NCBI RefSeq assembly: GCF_900103475.1
Contig: NZ_FNHG01000001.1
Location: forward strand, 62,001 to 126,000
Length of the DNA stretch: 64,000 bases
Source: Maricaulis salignorans
GTDB lineage: Bacteria > Pseudomonadota > Alphaproteobacteria > Caulobacterales > Maricaulaceae
Direction: 5' to 3'
The notes beneath the pieces were generated by a model. It did not search any database. It was given only the letters and a program-made list of their open reading frames with translations, and was not told the origin of the DNA. Of the stretch, positions 52,108 to 62,220 are shown in pieces (within the stretch, counting starts at the first letter, position 1; each line of letters opens with the position of its first letter). A program made the position numbers and the translations under genes.

Positions 52108-52662
52108 TCAGGCGGTCACCAGATCCATTGTCATTCCCAGGCAGTTCGCCTTTGCCAGGCGCCCGAGACTGAATTCCTCGCAAGCTTTACCGGTATAGCG
52201 AAACCCGAGCTTCTCCAGTACCCGGCCTGAAGCCGGATTGTCGTCATAATGGCCGGCTGTCACGGTTTCGGCCGCCAATTCGGTGCGGGCATAGTCGATC
52301 AAGGCTTGTCCCGCTTCCGTGGCGAGTCCACGCCCCCAGAAGGGTTTGGCAATCCAGTAGCCGATTTCCCATTCGCTATCCGGCGAGCGCCGGAAAATCC
52401 CGGCCATGCCACACATTTCGCCGCCATCGGCCTCCTGTGTCTGGACGATCAAGTGGCGGTTGGCGGAGCTATCCCAGCCGGCAAGGCGCATCAGGATCCA
52501 CATCTCTGCCGCCGGAAGCGGATAGGGGTGCGGGATCATCATCGTCATTTTTGCAATGTCGTATTCGCCTGCATGGCACGCGATATCCGGCGCATCGCTC
52601 ATCTCTGGCGGGCGCAGCAGCAATCTCGTCGTTTCGATCCGCGGACCCATCATGGTCTCCAT
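52108..52662 (-). CDS. GNAT family N-acetyltransferase
   Basis: From the ATG at 52662 the product is 184 residues: IETTRLLLRPPEMSDAPDIA, SEWEIGYWIAKPFWGRGLATEAGQALIDYA (acetyl-CoA loop) and DNPASGRVLEKLGF. This is the RimJ/RimL-like family, often encoded between rpmA and obgE in alphaproteobacteria. In-frame ATGs at 52653 and 52650 are alternatives. The longer frame reaching upstream crosses the rpmA terminator and part of rpmA and is rejected. Substrate unknown. Confidence 0.84.
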   Translation of the reverse strand: METMMGPRIETTRLLLRPPEMSDAPDIACHAGEYDIAKMTMMIPHPYPLPAAEMWILMRLAGWDSSANRHLIVQTQEADGGEMCGMAGIFRRSPDSEWEIGYWIAKPFWGRGLATEAGQALIDYARTELAAETVTAGHYDDNPASGRVLEKLGFRYTGKACEEFSLGRLAKANCLGMTMDLVTA

Positions 52663-52677
52663 TGGGCGGCGGGGAGG

Positions 52678-52712
52678 CAAACAAAAGGGGAGACGGTGAC
52701 CCGTCTCCCCTG
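52678..52712 (-). terminator. Rho-independent terminator after rpmA
   Basis: On the minus strand GGGGAGACGG and its complement enclose a three-base loop and are followed by TTTTGTTTG. It ends the rplU-rpmA transcription unit. Confidence 0.82.
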
Positions 52713-52774
52713 ATGCGCTATCGCGCTGTCGAGCCCCGCTGGTAACAGCGAACGGCTCGATATGTGCGAACCGT

Positions 52775-53044
52775 TTATTCGGCGGCGTCTGCCATCGGCT
52801 GAACCGATACATAGGCCTTGTTGTTGGCTTTCTTGGTGAAAGCCACACGGCCTTCGACAAGCGCGAACAGGGTATGATCCTTGCCCATGCCGACATTGGC
52901 GCCCGGATTCACCTTGGTGCCGCGCTGACGCATGATGATGTTACCCGGAATGACCACCTGGCCACCGTATTTCTTGACGCCAAGGCGGCGACCTGCGGAG
53001 TCGCGACCGTTACGGGATGAACCGCCTGCTTTTTTATGAGCCAT
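52775..53044 (-). CDS. rpmA: 50S ribosomal protein L27
   Basis: The 89-residue protein starts [24 protein letters not shown] and has [36 protein letters not shown], the L27 signature. L27 lines the peptidyl-transferase centre. It follows rplU after 2 bases, the standard pair. Confidence 0.97.
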   Translation of the reverse strand: MAHKKAGGSSRNGRDSAGRRLGVKKYGGQVVIPGNIIMRQRGTKVNPGANVGMGKDHTLFALVEGRVAFTKKANNKAYVSVQPMADAAE

Positions 53045-53046
53045 TG

Positions 53047-53733
53047 TTAGCCCTCCGTTCCGGAAGCGAGCGCTTTGGCCGCTTCGATCCAGCCATTTTT
53101 CTCAGCCTTGGCAGTGACGCCAAGGGCTTCCATGTCGGCTGCCGTCCAGGCCGCAACTTGCGCGAAGGACGTCACACCGGCTTCATTCAGTGTCTTGGCC
53201 AGAGCCGGACCAACGCCCGTCAGCTGGGTCAGGTCGTCATTGGCAGCTGGTGCAGCCTTCTTGGCAGCGGCCTTCTTGGGCGCGGCCGGCTTGGCAGCAG
53301 CTTCAGCCTTTTTCGGCGCAGCAGCTTTCGGGGCCGCCTTCGCCTTGGGTGCAGCCTTTGGAGCCTCGACTTCGGCCGGAGCCGCGGTCGTGGTCTTCAG
53401 GGCCGTCTTGGCCTTGGCGCCTGGCATCACGATTTCGGCGATGCGCACGATCGTGCCCCACTGGCGGTGGCCCTGGGTGCGGCGGTAATTTTTACGGCGG
53501 CGCTTTTTGAAGACGATGATCTTGCGGGCACGGTTGGTGTCCAGCAATTCACCGATCACCTGGGCGCCGTCGATTACAGGTGAACCGACGGTCACACCTT
53601 CATCACTGCCCAGCATCAGCACAGGACCGAGTGACAGCGTGTCACCAGGCTGGCCTTCCAGCTTTTCGATACGAATCTCGTCGCCGGCTGCAACGCGGTA
53701 CTGCTTACCGCCGGTCTTGATCACTGCAAACAT
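53047..53733 (-). CDS. rplU: 50S ribosomal protein L21 with C-terminal HhH-like extension
   Basis: Residues 1-100 form normal L21 ([25 protein letters not shown] to [20 protein letters not shown]). An alanine/lysine/proline-rich linker (about 115-165) follows. The last segment [38 protein letters not shown] has the helix-hairpin-helix pattern seen in nucleic-acid-binding domains. Such tails are known in alphaproteobacterial L21. It is read with rpmA. Confidence 0.96.
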   Translation of the reverse strand: MFAVIKTGGKQYRVAAGDEIRIEKLEGQPGDTLSLGPVLMLGSDEGVTVGSPVIDGAQVIGELLDTNRARKIIVFKKRRRKNYRRTQGHRQWGTIVRIAEIVMPGAKAKTALKTTTAAPAEVEAPKAAPKAKAAPKAAAPKKAEAAAKPAAPKKAAAKKAAPAANDDLTQLTGVGPALAKTLNEAGVTSFAQVAAWTAADMEALGVTAKAEKNGWIEAAKALASGTEG

Positions 53734-53989
53734 GATCTCGGTTTCCTTTGTTCAGCAACGTCCCTCACCGGTTTTTCCGGCATTGGCGTGGCTCTTTTTC
53801 TTCACCCCGTATCCCCGGGGCGTTGTTTCAACAAATACCCGCCCGAACGGCGAACCGCACAGACAGGAGCGGGCGTTATACGCATGCCACGCGCAGAGTC
53901 AACGCCGGGCACAGCGACAGGCCTGCTGGCATTGGCGGTTTCCGCCTCTTGATTTTGTCATCGGGCTGGTACAGAAAGCGCCTCCCCGC

Positions 53990-54077
53990 GGAGAGGTGCC
54001 AGAGTGGTCGATTGGGGCGGTCTCGAAAACCGTTGAACCGCAAGGTTCCGGGGGTTCGAATCCCTCCCTCTCCGCCA
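53990..54077 (+). tRNA. tRNA-Ser (anticodon CGA)
   Basis: The acceptor stem GGAGAGG (53990-53996) pairs with CCTCTCC (54067-54073); the discriminator G and encoded CCA end at 54077. The anticodon loop CTCGAAA holds anticodon CGA, reading serine codon UCG. The long variable arm and the TTCGAATC T-loop fit a class II serine tRNA. The 88-base length is normal. Confidence 0.95.
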
Positions 54078-54483
54078 TTGTCCTCCGACACATGATCGCC
54101 CACACGCAAGTCTCCACGCCGCGAGCGGCAGGACGTCTGTCTCCAGCATTCTGAAGAGGCGCCCAGTGTGCCGCCGATTGTTGCATGGGCCGACATGTGT
54201 GTTTTGCCGGGAGTGGCACCCGGTTCGGCCACATGATCGCTTGCATCCGGTCGTCTCTACCTCGGACCCTGGCCGCCGCCGCGCGTCGTACCGCTGTTGG
54301 TCGCTGAAACGGCCCCATTCATCGACTTCCTGCCGTTTATCCCCCCGCCATGCAGCCCACCGAATACGACTCCCCTTCCTGACCCGCAGCGCTCCTTATC
54401 GGGTTTCGGTGCGCGATCGTGCGCCGGCAAAGGCGTGTGGCTTGCCGCATGCGAGGGAAATCCAAGCCGAGGAGCAAAACGGC
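54078..54483. other. 406-base gap between tRNA-Ser and the TonB receptor
   Basis: No supported gene. The frame of the receptor is open upstream to 54166 without family similarity. An 11-base direct repeat CACATGATCGC occurs at 54089-54099 and 54230-54240. The receptor promoter must lie here. Confidence 0.5.
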
Positions 54484-57400
54484 ATGAAAAATCTAGGATT
54501 CAGATCAATCCGGAGCGGTCTGGGACGATCCGCTCTGCTCGGAGCGACGATGCTGGCGGGGCTCGGTGCCCTGACAGCACCCGTGGCGGCGCAGGACGGC
54601 GCGGCGGAGGATAATGATGTTGTCATCATTACCGGTTCGCGCATCGCCCGCCAGGACTATGTTGCTGACAGCCCGCTGGTTTCTGTGACCGGCGAACAGG
54701 TGGTCGCCAATGCGGACATTACGCTGGACACCTATCTCAACACGCTGCCGCAGGTGAATCCGGCTGGCACCACAACGTCCAACAATCCGGGGAATAATGG
54801 GCAGGCGAATATCGATCTGCGTGGCTTTGGCGCCAACCGGAACATCGTGCTGGTTGATGGCCGCCGGGCGATGCCGTCCAGCGCAGGCCTGACTGTTGAC
54901 CTCAATATCATTCCTGCCGCTCTGGTGGACCGGATCGAAGTCGCAACCGGCGGAGCCGGGGCGGTCTATGGTGCCGACGCCGTGGCCGGCGCGGTCAATG
55001 TCATCCTGCAGGATGATTTTGAAGGCGTGGACTTGCGCTTCACCTATGAAAATTCCACCGAATACTGGGATGCCGAGGAGTACGGCGTGTCTCTGGTGAT
55101 TGGTGGCAATATCGACAATGGCCGGGGCAATGCCGTCCTGGCTTTCGATCGGTCGGTCCGTCAGGGGATGATCAAAAGCCAGCGGCCTTTTGCCGAACAG
55201 GCGACATCCACCACCAGCTTCTTCCCGGCCGGCTCGCTGCTGTTTGGCGCAAATGGTCCGACAGAAGCGGCCGTTGACGCTGTCTTCGCTGGCTATGGCG
55301 TTGATGCGGCTGATGTGAGCGCCGGAAACCGGTTCGGTTTCAACCTGGACGGTACGATGTTCTCTGCGGGGATTTTCAATCATCCATCAGACGTCGAAAA
55401 TTTCCGTTATGATATCGACGGCAACGTCAATCAGAACATCTTTCCTGATGCCTATTCCTACAATTTTGACTTCGTGAACCTGCTCACCCTGCCAATGGAG
55501 CGCGACAGCTTCATGGCCCGGGCCGACTACGACCTGGATAATGGCGTGAATGTATTCGCGAATGTCGCCTGGACGGATTATTCGTCGGCGGCAGCCCTGG
55601 CGCCGACCCCGATTCCGACCGTGAGCATCCGTGCTCCGGGTGAAAACACGCCGACCCAGGCGGTTTCCGCCCTCGTCGAGCCTGGGCGTACGGTTTCCTT
55701 CCAGCTGATCATTCCGACGACGAACCCGTTCATTCCGACCGATTTGGCCAGCATTCTGGCGAGCCGGACCGGCGATGACCCGAACCTGGTTGGATCGGGT
55801 GCGACCGAGCCGTTCATGATGCGCCAGCGGACGCTCTCTGCCGGTTTGCGCCAGTCGAACTATGAGAACACGGTGACCAGCTACAGCTTCGGTGCGGACG
55901 GACCGATCGGCTCCAGCGACTGGACGTGGCATGCGTATATTTCGCGGGGTGATACCGAGATCCAGGAAACCCAGCAGGGGAATATCGATACCGATCGTCT
56001 GCAGATCCTTCTGGAAGCTGCCGACGGCGGCGACAGCACCTGCGCTGGCGGGTTCAACCCGTTCGGGCGTCAGCCACTCTCTGCCGCGTGTGTCTCGTAT
56101 CTGGAAGTCGCGACGACGGCGACGACCGAATTCTCGCAAACGGTGGGTCAGGTCTATGTCACGGGTGACGCCTTTGACATGCCGGCCGGCCCGGTTTCAC
56201 TGGTTCTCGGTGCCGAATATCGCGGATTCGAATTCGACTATGACCCGGGTGCAGGCGGCGGGCCGATCTCGGGCTTCAATGCTGCGAGTCCGAATTCCGG
56301 CACGAACAGCTTCGAAGACATTTTCGGGGAGGCGCTGATCCCGCTTGCCGGTGATGACGCGCCGTTCGGTCCGGTTGACCTGAGTCTGGGCTACCGGGTT
56401 TCGCGCAGTGAGTTCCGCGATGGCATTTCCGGTGCCATCGGTGGCTCGAACGACCCGGCCTACAAGGCCGAGCTGAGCTGGGAGCCGCTGGACTATGCAC
56501 GCTTCCGGGCCTCCTACCAGCACTCCGTGCGCGCGCCGAACTTTGGTGAGCTGTTCGGTGGTGGCGGTGGTGCGCCGCAGTATTTCGACCCGTGCTCGAT
56601 CACCGGTGACCAGCGTTCCGGTCCAGACGCGACCGAGATGCGGGCCTTGTGCGCGGCCACGGGCGTTGCGTCTCCGGATGCCTATGTCCAGACCCCTGGC
56701 ACCCAGGCGTCCGTGACCACCACAGGCAATACGGATCTGGATCCGGAATCCGCGAATACCTTCACCATTGGTGCGGTCTTCTCGTCCCCTGTATCCAATC
56801 GTTGGCTGGACCGTTTCCAGGGCACGATCGACTACTGGCAGATCGACATTTCCTCGCCGATCCTTGCGCCGGGGGTGAATCAGTTGATTGCGGATTGCTA
56901 CAACTACTATGGGACCAATCCGAGCTATGATGTGAACCGTGACTCCTGCGCCGGGATCGTGCGCTTCGGGGGCGATATTCTCGGGATCAATTATGTCAAT
57001 GATCCGAACGGGCTGTTCCCGGGCGTGAATGGTGGTTCGCAACAGGCTTCCGGCTTCGATCTCGCGCTCGGCTGGGGTTTCGACCCGGAATGGCTCGGCG
57101 CGCCGTCCTGGACCGGTTCGGTCACCACCAGCCTGATGCTCACCCATCTGATGGAATGGCGTCAGCAAGACCTGGACACGCTTCCGGATCTGGATTTCGC
57201 CGGCACAGTGTCCTTCTTTGGTGAAGGCCTGGGCACGTCCTTCCCCGAATGGAAGGCCGTCTGGAATACGCGCTGGAGCGTGTCGGACTTCGCCTTTGAT
57301 GTCCGCGCACAATACATCGCGTCGATGGATAATCGGGCCAGCGTGATCTTCCCGGTCGAGACCAGCTTCACCGGGGCCGATTCGGTCTGGTACTGGGATG

Positions 57401-57570
57401 CCGCCGGCACCTGGAATATCACCGACAATGCCACGATCCGGTTCGGTGTGAACAATCTGTTCGACGAGCAGCCGCCGGAATATGCACCCAATGTCCAGTC
57501 CGGTACCGATCCGTCACTCTATGACGTTGTCGGCCGCCGCTTCTTTGGCCAGATCGCTCTGCGCTACTAG
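54484..57570 (+). CDS. TonB-dependent outer membrane receptor
   Basis: From the ATG at 54484 (GAGGAGCAAAACGGC upstream) the product is 1028 residues. It has a signal peptide (RSALLGATMLAGLGALTAPVAAQ), a plug domain (DDNDVVIITGSRIAR-type TonB box region, then DTYLNTLPQVNPAGTTTSNNPGNNGQANIDLRGFGANRNIVLVDGRRAMPS, GAVYGADAVAGAVNVILQDDFEG) and a long beta-barrel ending RRFFGQIALRY. This is the large Caulobacter/Sphingomonas-type receptor that takes up carbohydrates, peptides or siderophores. The substrate is not evident. A LytS/LytTR pair is convergent downstream. Confidence 0.94.
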   Translation: MKNLGFRSIRSGLGRSALLGATMLAGLGALTAPVAAQDGAAEDNDVVIITGSRIARQDYVADSPLVSVTGEQVVANADITLDTYLNTLPQVNPAGTTTSNNPGNNGQANIDLRGFGANRNIVLVDGRRAMPSSAGLTVDLNIIPAALVDRIEVATGGAGAVYGADAVAGAVNVILQDDFEGVDLRFTYENSTEYWDAEEYGVSLVIGGNIDNGRGNAVLAFDRSVRQGMIKSQRPFAEQATSTTSFFPAGSLLFGANGPTEAAVDAVFAGYGVDAADVSAGNRFGFNLDGTMFSAGIFNHPSDVENFRYDIDGNVNQNIFPDAYSYNFDFVNLLTLPMERDSFMARADYDLDNGVNVFANVAWTDYSSAAALAPTPIPTVSIRAPGENTPTQAVSALVEPGRTVSFQLIIPTTNPFIPTDLASILASRTGDDPNLVGSGATEPFMMRQRTLSAGLRQSNYENTVTSYSFGADGPIGSSDWTWHAYISRGDTEIQETQQGNIDTDRLQILLEAADGGDSTCAGGFNPFGRQPLSAACVSYLEVATTATTEFSQTVGQVYVTGDAFDMPAGPVSLVLGAEYRGFEFDYDPGAGGGPISGFNAASPNSGTNSFEDIFGEALIPLAGDDAPFGPVDLSLGYRVSRSEFRDGISGAIGGSNDPAYKAELSWEPLDYARFRASYQHSVRAPNFGELFGGGGGAPQYFDPCSITGDQRSGPDATEMRALCAATGVASPDAYVQTPGTQASVTTTGNTDLDPESANTFTIGAVFSSPVSNRWLDRFQGTIDYWQIDISSPILAPGVNQLIADCYNYYGTNPSYDVNRDSCAGIVRFGGDILGINYVNDPNGLFPGVNGGSQQASGFDLALGWGFDPEWLGAPSWTGSVTTSLMLTHLMEWRQQDLDTLPDLDFAGTVSFFGEGLGTSFPEWKAVWNTRWSVSDFAFDVRAQYIASMDNRASVIFPVETSFTGADSVWYWDAAGTWNITDNATIRFGVNNLFDEQPPEYAPNVQSGTDPSLYDVVGRRFFGQIALRY

Positions 57571-57585
57571 GGGCATGACTATGAG

Positions 57586-57620
57586 AAGGGCGGCAAACCT
57601 TGGGTTTGCCGCCCTTTTTT
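57586..57620 (+). terminator. Rho-independent terminator after TonB receptor
   Basis: AAGGGCGGCAAACC and its complement enclose a TTG loop and end in TTTTTT, 15 bases after the receptor stop. Read on the other strand it starts with AAAAAA, so it can also stop the minus-strand operon. Confidence 0.88.
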
Positions 57621-57652
57621 ATGCCCGGATCAGATGAAATAGCGGCGCCCGG

Positions 57653-58420
57653 TCAGTCCGTGCCCTGGTCGAGGGCTTCACGCAGGGCCCCGCCATAGGA
57701 GCGGCCGACGCGCACTTCCGCCCCGGTATCCAGCCGGACAATACGGCCACCGGTCCCGGTCGTTGACGACAGGACAATGCGCCGCTTGTTGACGATCGCC
57801 GAGCGGTGAACCCGTATGAAGAGGCGGTCGCCCAGGGTCTTCCCCATCGCCGAGAGAGTCTCGCGGTGCAGCCAGGATTTTTCCCGGCAATGGAGGCGCA
57901 CATAATCACCCTCGGCCTCCACCCAGTCGATCGTCCGCTTCGGGATGCGAACCATGCCTTCGCGGCTCCGGACCCAGATGACTTCCTGGCTTCCATCATC
58001 GCCGCCGCGCAGCGCAGCCACGACCGATTCCAGTTCGCCAACCCGTGATTGCGCGTCCTTGAGGTAGATCAGATTGCGGACGCGGGCGAGGGCGGTGTCG
58101 AGCCGTTCGGGGCTGACCGGTTTCAGCAAATAGTCGATGGCGGCCGATTCAAAGGCGTCGGCCGCATGGTGTTCAAACGCGGTCACGAAAATCACTGCGG
58201 GCGAATCCGGCCCGGCGAGTTTTCGCGATACCAGGATCCCGTCTGTGCCGGGCATGTGAATGTCGAGCAGGACGACATCCGGACGGTGCTGTTCGATGGC
58301 CTGGAGCGCTTCCTCGCCATCGCGGGCCACGCCGACCACCTCGTATTGTGGCCGCCGGGCCAGGAGAATTTCCAGGCGGCGCGATGCCAGCCGCTCGTCG
58401 TCAACGATCAAAATGCGCAT
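57653..58420 (-). CDS. LytTR-type response regulator
   Basis: The ATG at 58420 gives 255 residues: a receiver domain MRILIVDDERLASRRLEILL with phospho-accepting D53 (VLLDIHMPG) and K100 (DYLLKPV), then a LytTR DNA-binding domain (WVRSREGMVRIPKRTIDWVEAEGDYVRLHCREKSWLHRETL). It is the partner of the LytS-like kinase just upstream, whose stop it overlaps by 20 bases, proving co-expression. Downstream is the convergent TonB receptor, which may or may not be a target. Confidence 0.92.
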   Translation of the reverse strand: MRILIVDDERLASRRLEILLARRPQYEVVGVARDGEEALQAIEQHRPDVVLLDIHMPGTDGILVSRKLAGPDSPAVIFVTAFEHHAADAFESAAIDYLLKPVSPERLDTALARVRNLIYLKDAQSRVGELESVVAALRGGDDGSQEVIWVRSREGMVRIPKRTIDWVEAEGDYVRLHCREKSWLHRETLSAMGKTLGDRLFIRVHRSAIVNKRRIVLSSTTGTGGRIVRLDTGAEVRVGRSYGGALREALDQGTD

Positions 58421-60071
58421 GTTTGGCGTCTCCTCCCGCGTCATCATCTTCAGGCGCCAGCTCGATCGGCAGGCGAATGCGCACAGCAAACCCCCCGGTG
58501 TCGACTGGGCCAGCTTCAAGCTGTGCCCGTTCGCCGTACAGGACGTCGAGCCGGGCCCGGATATTGGCCAGGCCCACGCCGGTGCTTTCAGAGGGCGGCA
58601 TCCCGGGGCCACCGCTATCGAGGATTTCCACCAGCAGGTCGTCGCCCAGTCTGCGGGCGCGAATGAGGACTTTCACGCGGGAGCGTGACCGCGAGACGGC
58701 GTATTTGACCGAGTTTTCCAGTACCGGCTGCAGGATCAGTGAGGGCAGGAGCGCCCGCTGCACCCCGGGTTCAATCTCGTGCTCGACCTCAAGCCGGCTG
58801 TCGAAGCGCGCTTTCTCAATGGCAAGATAGAGCGCCTGGGCTTCCAGTTCCTGTTGCAGGGTGACCTGGTCGTTTGGCGAGGTCTGCAGGGCAAAGCGCA
58901 GAAACCCGCTCAGCCGGCCCAGCATGGTTTCGGCCTCGTCATTGCGATTGTCGATCACCAGGGAAGAGATGGCGTTGATCGTGTTGAACAGGAAATGGGG
59001 GTTCAACTGAAAGCGCAGCATCTTCAATTGGGCTTCCTGGGCGAGGACCGCGGAATCGAAAATCTGGCGTTCCTGGGCGCGGATTCGACCGAAGGATTCA
59101 AGGACCAGATAGATCGCGGACCAGGCGATGAAGATCGGCATGTTGAACACAAACCATCGCGGCGCGATGGCCGTCAGCCCCGCCCAGCCACGAGGTTCCA
59201 GCCCGTTGATGCTGAAGCCGGCAGGAAAGACCTCGAACCACATCAGCCACATGACGACGATGTAGAAACAGGTCGCGAGCATCGAACTGCCCAGGGCCAG
59301 GCCGAAACGGATCGGCAGATCAAGCTGACGCGTCGGCCGCAGCACGGCGACATGAATCAGAATTGTCACCGCCAAGCCACTGCTCTCGATGATGACATTT
59401 CGCCAGAGGTTGGAAAGTTCCTCGACGACGGCGACGCTGGAGAGGAAGGTGAAGAACAGATTGCAGAGCCAGAAGGCCAGCTGAAAGCGCCACAGCGTGG
59501 ACGGGTTTATTCCGTCATTGCGCCCCGTCATCAGCGGGGCGGGCAGGTCGGTCGAATTCAGCATCCGATGAATCCGTGAGCGGCGGCTCGCCATCGCAGG
59601 GCGGTTGGATGTTGCGGCTGCATCATCACGGCGGCCAAGCAGCAGCGCCAGCCCACACCAGGCGGCAAACAGCCCGACCTCGGTCAGCCATTGCTGGCCA
59701 ACCCGGCCGAGCATCCCGCGATCAAATTCGCCCACGGCGTTCTCGGCCAGGAAAGTCAGTCTGACAATGGAATAGACCAGGGCCGCGACGCAGACGCCCA
59801 GCGCGGTCGCTGAAAGCCGTTTGGGCCAGGCTTGGCCCCGGGTGCGGCGAATGAGTTCGGCCAGCAGATAGCAGAGAAACCCGCCTGCGAGCGAAACCGG
59901 CAACAGCCTGATCAGCATGGTCGGGGACGCCGAGAACTGGGTCCAGTTCATGACCAGGGACAGGAAGGCGGCGACCCCCCAGAACACGGCCAGCACAATG
60001 ATCAGGTGTTGGTTGGCGCTCCGCAGGGCGGTCAGTCCCTGCGGTGCGGATTCTTTGAGCGATCTAAGCAT
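58401..60071 (-). CDS. LytS-type sensor histidine kinase
   Basis: The 556-residue protein has nine or so hydrophobic segments (about 20-330). Its C-terminal His_kinase domain carries the phospho-accepting H359 in LRFQLNPHFLFNTINAISSLV, an N-box LPSLILQPVLENSVKYAV, and the ATP lid with GGPGMPPSESTGVGLANIRARLDVLYG. No extracellular ligand domain is evident, so it probably senses through its membrane region. Translated immediately before its response regulator. Confidence 0.92.
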   Translation of the reverse strand: MLRSLKESAPQGLTALRSANQHLIIVLAVFWGVAAFLSLVMNWTQFSASPTMLIRLLPVSLAGGFLCYLLAELIRRTRGQAWPKRLSATALGVCVAALVYSIVRLTFLAENAVGEFDRGMLGRVGQQWLTEVGLFAAWCGLALLLGRRDDAAATSNRPAMASRRSRIHRMLNSTDLPAPLMTGRNDGINPSTLWRFQLAFWLCNLFFTFLSSVAVVEELSNLWRNVIIESSGLAVTILIHVAVLRPTRQLDLPIRFGLALGSSMLATCFYIVVMWLMWFEVFPAGFSINGLEPRGWAGLTAIAPRWFVFNMPIFIAWSAIYLVLESFGRIRAQERQIFDSAVLAQEAQLKMLRFQLNPHFLFNTINAISSLVIDNRNDEAETMLGRLSGFLRFALQTSPNDQVTLQQELEAQALYLAIEKARFDSRLEVEHEIEPGVQRALLPSLILQPVLENSVKYAVSRSRSRVKVLIRARRLGDDLLVEILDSGGPGMPPSESTGVGLANIRARLDVLYGERAQLEAGPVDTGGFAVRIRLPIELAPEDDDAGGDAKHAHFDR

Positions 60072-60333
60072 AACCGGGACAGACTAGCGGCTCCCTGCCG
60101 CGTAGAAAATCAAAACGCGTGTCATTCAGCGGCAGAACCGGGCCGTTCGTCGCGTTCCGCTGCCTTTGGCCGGGCGGTATGTCCGGTGGCCGGATCGAAC
60201 AGAGTGTCCAAACCGCGGCAGGCGTTATGGCCTGTCCAGATCGCCCTGTTCCTGTACCGCTTTGGCCGCATGGCCTGCCCCGGCGGGCTGGGCTAGACTC
60301 GTCAGGTCTACCGGTTTTGTTTGAGGACATGCC

Positions 60334-62211
60334 ATGCCAGCCAGACCACAGCACCATGACAGCGTGGATTCGATTGCCGACGCGATTATCGCCGCGGTCG
60401 GGCGCCGGATTGTGCTGGCCCTGCCGCTGGGGCTGGGCAAACCCAATCATGTCGTCAATGCGCTGGTGGCGCGGGCGATGGCCGACCCCGCCCTCGATCT
60501 GACCATTTTTACGGCGCTGACGCTGGAAACGCCGGCCCTCGGCAACGGGCTGGAGCGGCGCTTTCTTGAACCGGCGATGGAGCGGCTGTTCGGCGCCTAT
60601 CCGCCTTTGAGCTATGCGGCGGCGCTGCGCGATGGTTCGCTGCCGGCCAATATCCGGGTCGATGAATTCTTCTTCCTCGCCGGGCGCTGGCGCGGCGTGG
60701 CGCGGGCGCAGCAGAATTATATCTGCGCCAATTATACCGATGCCCAGAGCTATATCCTCGATCGCGGCGTCAATGTCGTCGGCCAGCTGGTGGCGAAACA
60801 GGCGGGTGATGCCGGGCCGCTCTACAGCCTGGGCAGTAATCCCGACATCACGCCTGACCTGCTCAAGGCGCGGGCTGAGGGGCGGGCCGACTTCATGCTG
60901 GTCGGCCAGGTCAATTCGCAAATGCCCTTTATGGGCGGCCAATCTGCTTTGGTGGACGCGCATGAATTCGCGCATATGCTCGATAGCGAAGCGACGGATT
61001 TCGAGCTGTTCTCGGCGCCGAAACGCCCGGTCAGCCTGGCCGACCAGGCGATCGGCCTGCAGGCGGCACGCCTGGTGCCCGATGGCGGGACCTTGCAGAT
61101 TGGTATCGGCGCCGTCGGCGATGCTGTCGCCCAGGGGCTGATCCTGCGCCAGACGCAAAATGACGTTTTCGCGCCGCTCTCCGCGGCCTTGCATGCCGGC
61201 GATTGTGAGGCCCTGGCCTGCGAGGACAAGCCCTTCGAAGCCGGTCTCTATGGCGCCAGCGAAATGCTGACCGATGGATTCCTGCAGCTGGAAAAGGCGG
61301 ATGTGCTCAAGCGCGAGGTTGATGGCGCCGTGCTGCATGCGGCCTTCTTCCTGGAATGCCGCGATTTCTACACGGCCCTGCGCACCATGCCGGAGGACCG
61401 GCGACAACGCTTCGAGATGCGGCCAGTCAGTTTCACCAATACGCTCTATGGCGGTGTTGATGAGCGCCGGCGGGCGCGCACCGACGCGCGCTTCATCAAT
61501 AGCGCCATGATGGTGACCCTGCTCGGCGCCGTCGTCTCCGATGCGACCGGTGACGGCCAGGTGGTGAGCGGCGTCGGCGGTCAGTTCGACTTTGCCGAAC
61601 AGGCCTTTGCCCTGGACGGGGCGCGCTTCATCATCACCATCAATGCGGTGCGGACCTCGCGCGGCAAGACGGTGTCGAATATCGTCTGGTCCTACCCTCA
61701 CAACACGATCCCGCGCCATCGCCGCGATATCGTCATCACCGAATACGGAATTGCCGATCTACGCGGGAAATCCGATGCCGATGTCGTCGCCGAGTTGATC
61801 AATATCGCTGATAGCCGGTTTCAGGGTGACTTGCTGGCGGCCGCAAAACAGGCGGGCAAGATCGCCGCAGATTATGAAATTCCTGCCGGCTATCGCAACA
61901 ACACGCCCGAGCGGATCCGCGCCACGCTCGCCCCGGCGCGCGCCGCCGGGCATCTGCCTGATTTTCCCTTCGGCACGGATTTCACGGAGGTCGAGCAGCG
62001 CCTCCTGCCGGCGCTGGAGCGGTTGAAGAATGCGTCGGCCTCGCTGGGCTCTCTCCTGCGTCTTGCCTGGAGCGGTGCCCGGCTGTCGGCAAGGGGCAGT
62101 GTTGATCAGGCCGCGCTGGAGCGGATGGGGCTGGAACGGCCATCATCCTTCAAGGACAGGTTTTATCGCTGGATGCTGGCAGCGGCGCTGCACGAGGCAG
62201 CCCAGGACTGA
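60334..62211 (+). CDS. Acetyl-CoA hydrolase/transferase (CoA-transferase) family protein
   Basis: The 625-residue protein begins with an acetyl-CoA hydrolase/transferase N-terminal domain (LALPLGLGKPNHVVNALVARAM) and has a central QIGIGAVGDAVAQGLILR. The C-terminal AcetylCoA_hyd_C domain contains GVGGQFDFAEQAFALDGARFIITINAVRTS, IVWSYPHNTIPRHRRDIVITEYGIADLRGKS and a catalytic acidic residue region. It moves CoA between acyl groups or hydrolyses acyl-CoA; the substrate is unknown. Longer than the typical 500-residue member, with an insertion around residues 140-230. GAGGACATGCC precedes the ATG. Confidence 0.87.
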   Translation: MPARPQHHDSVDSIADAIIAAVGRRIVLALPLGLGKPNHVVNALVARAMADPALDLTIFTALTLETPALGNGLERRFLEPAMERLFGAYPPLSYAAALRDGSLPANIRVDEFFFLAGRWRGVARAQQNYICANYTDAQSYILDRGVNVVGQLVAKQAGDAGPLYSLGSNPDITPDLLKARAEGRADFMLVGQVNSQMPFMGGQSALVDAHEFAHMLDSEATDFELFSAPKRPVSLADQAIGLQAARLVPDGGTLQIGIGAVGDAVAQGLILRQTQNDVFAPLSAALHAGDCEALACEDKPFEAGLYGASEMLTDGFLQLEKADVLKREVDGAVLHAAFFLECRDFYTALRTMPEDRRQRFEMRPVSFTNTLYGGVDERRRARTDARFINSAMMVTLLGAVVSDATGDGQVVSGVGGQFDFAEQAFALDGARFIITINAVRTSRGKTVSNIVWSYPHNTIPRHRRDIVITEYGIADLRGKSDADVVAELINIADSRFQGDLLAAAKQAGKIAADYEIPAGYRNNTPERIRATLAPARAAGHLPDFPFGTDFTEVEQRLLPALERLKNASASLGSLLRLAWSGARLSARGSVDQAALERMGLERPSSFKDRFYRWMLAAALHEAAQD

Positions 62212-62220
62212 TCGCCTCGA

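Noticed and set aside
53990-54240. tRNA-Ser 3' end as an integration site, with a direct repeat CACATGATCGC nearby
   Set aside because: The repeat is only 11 bases, does not match the tRNA end, and no integrase or cargo follows.
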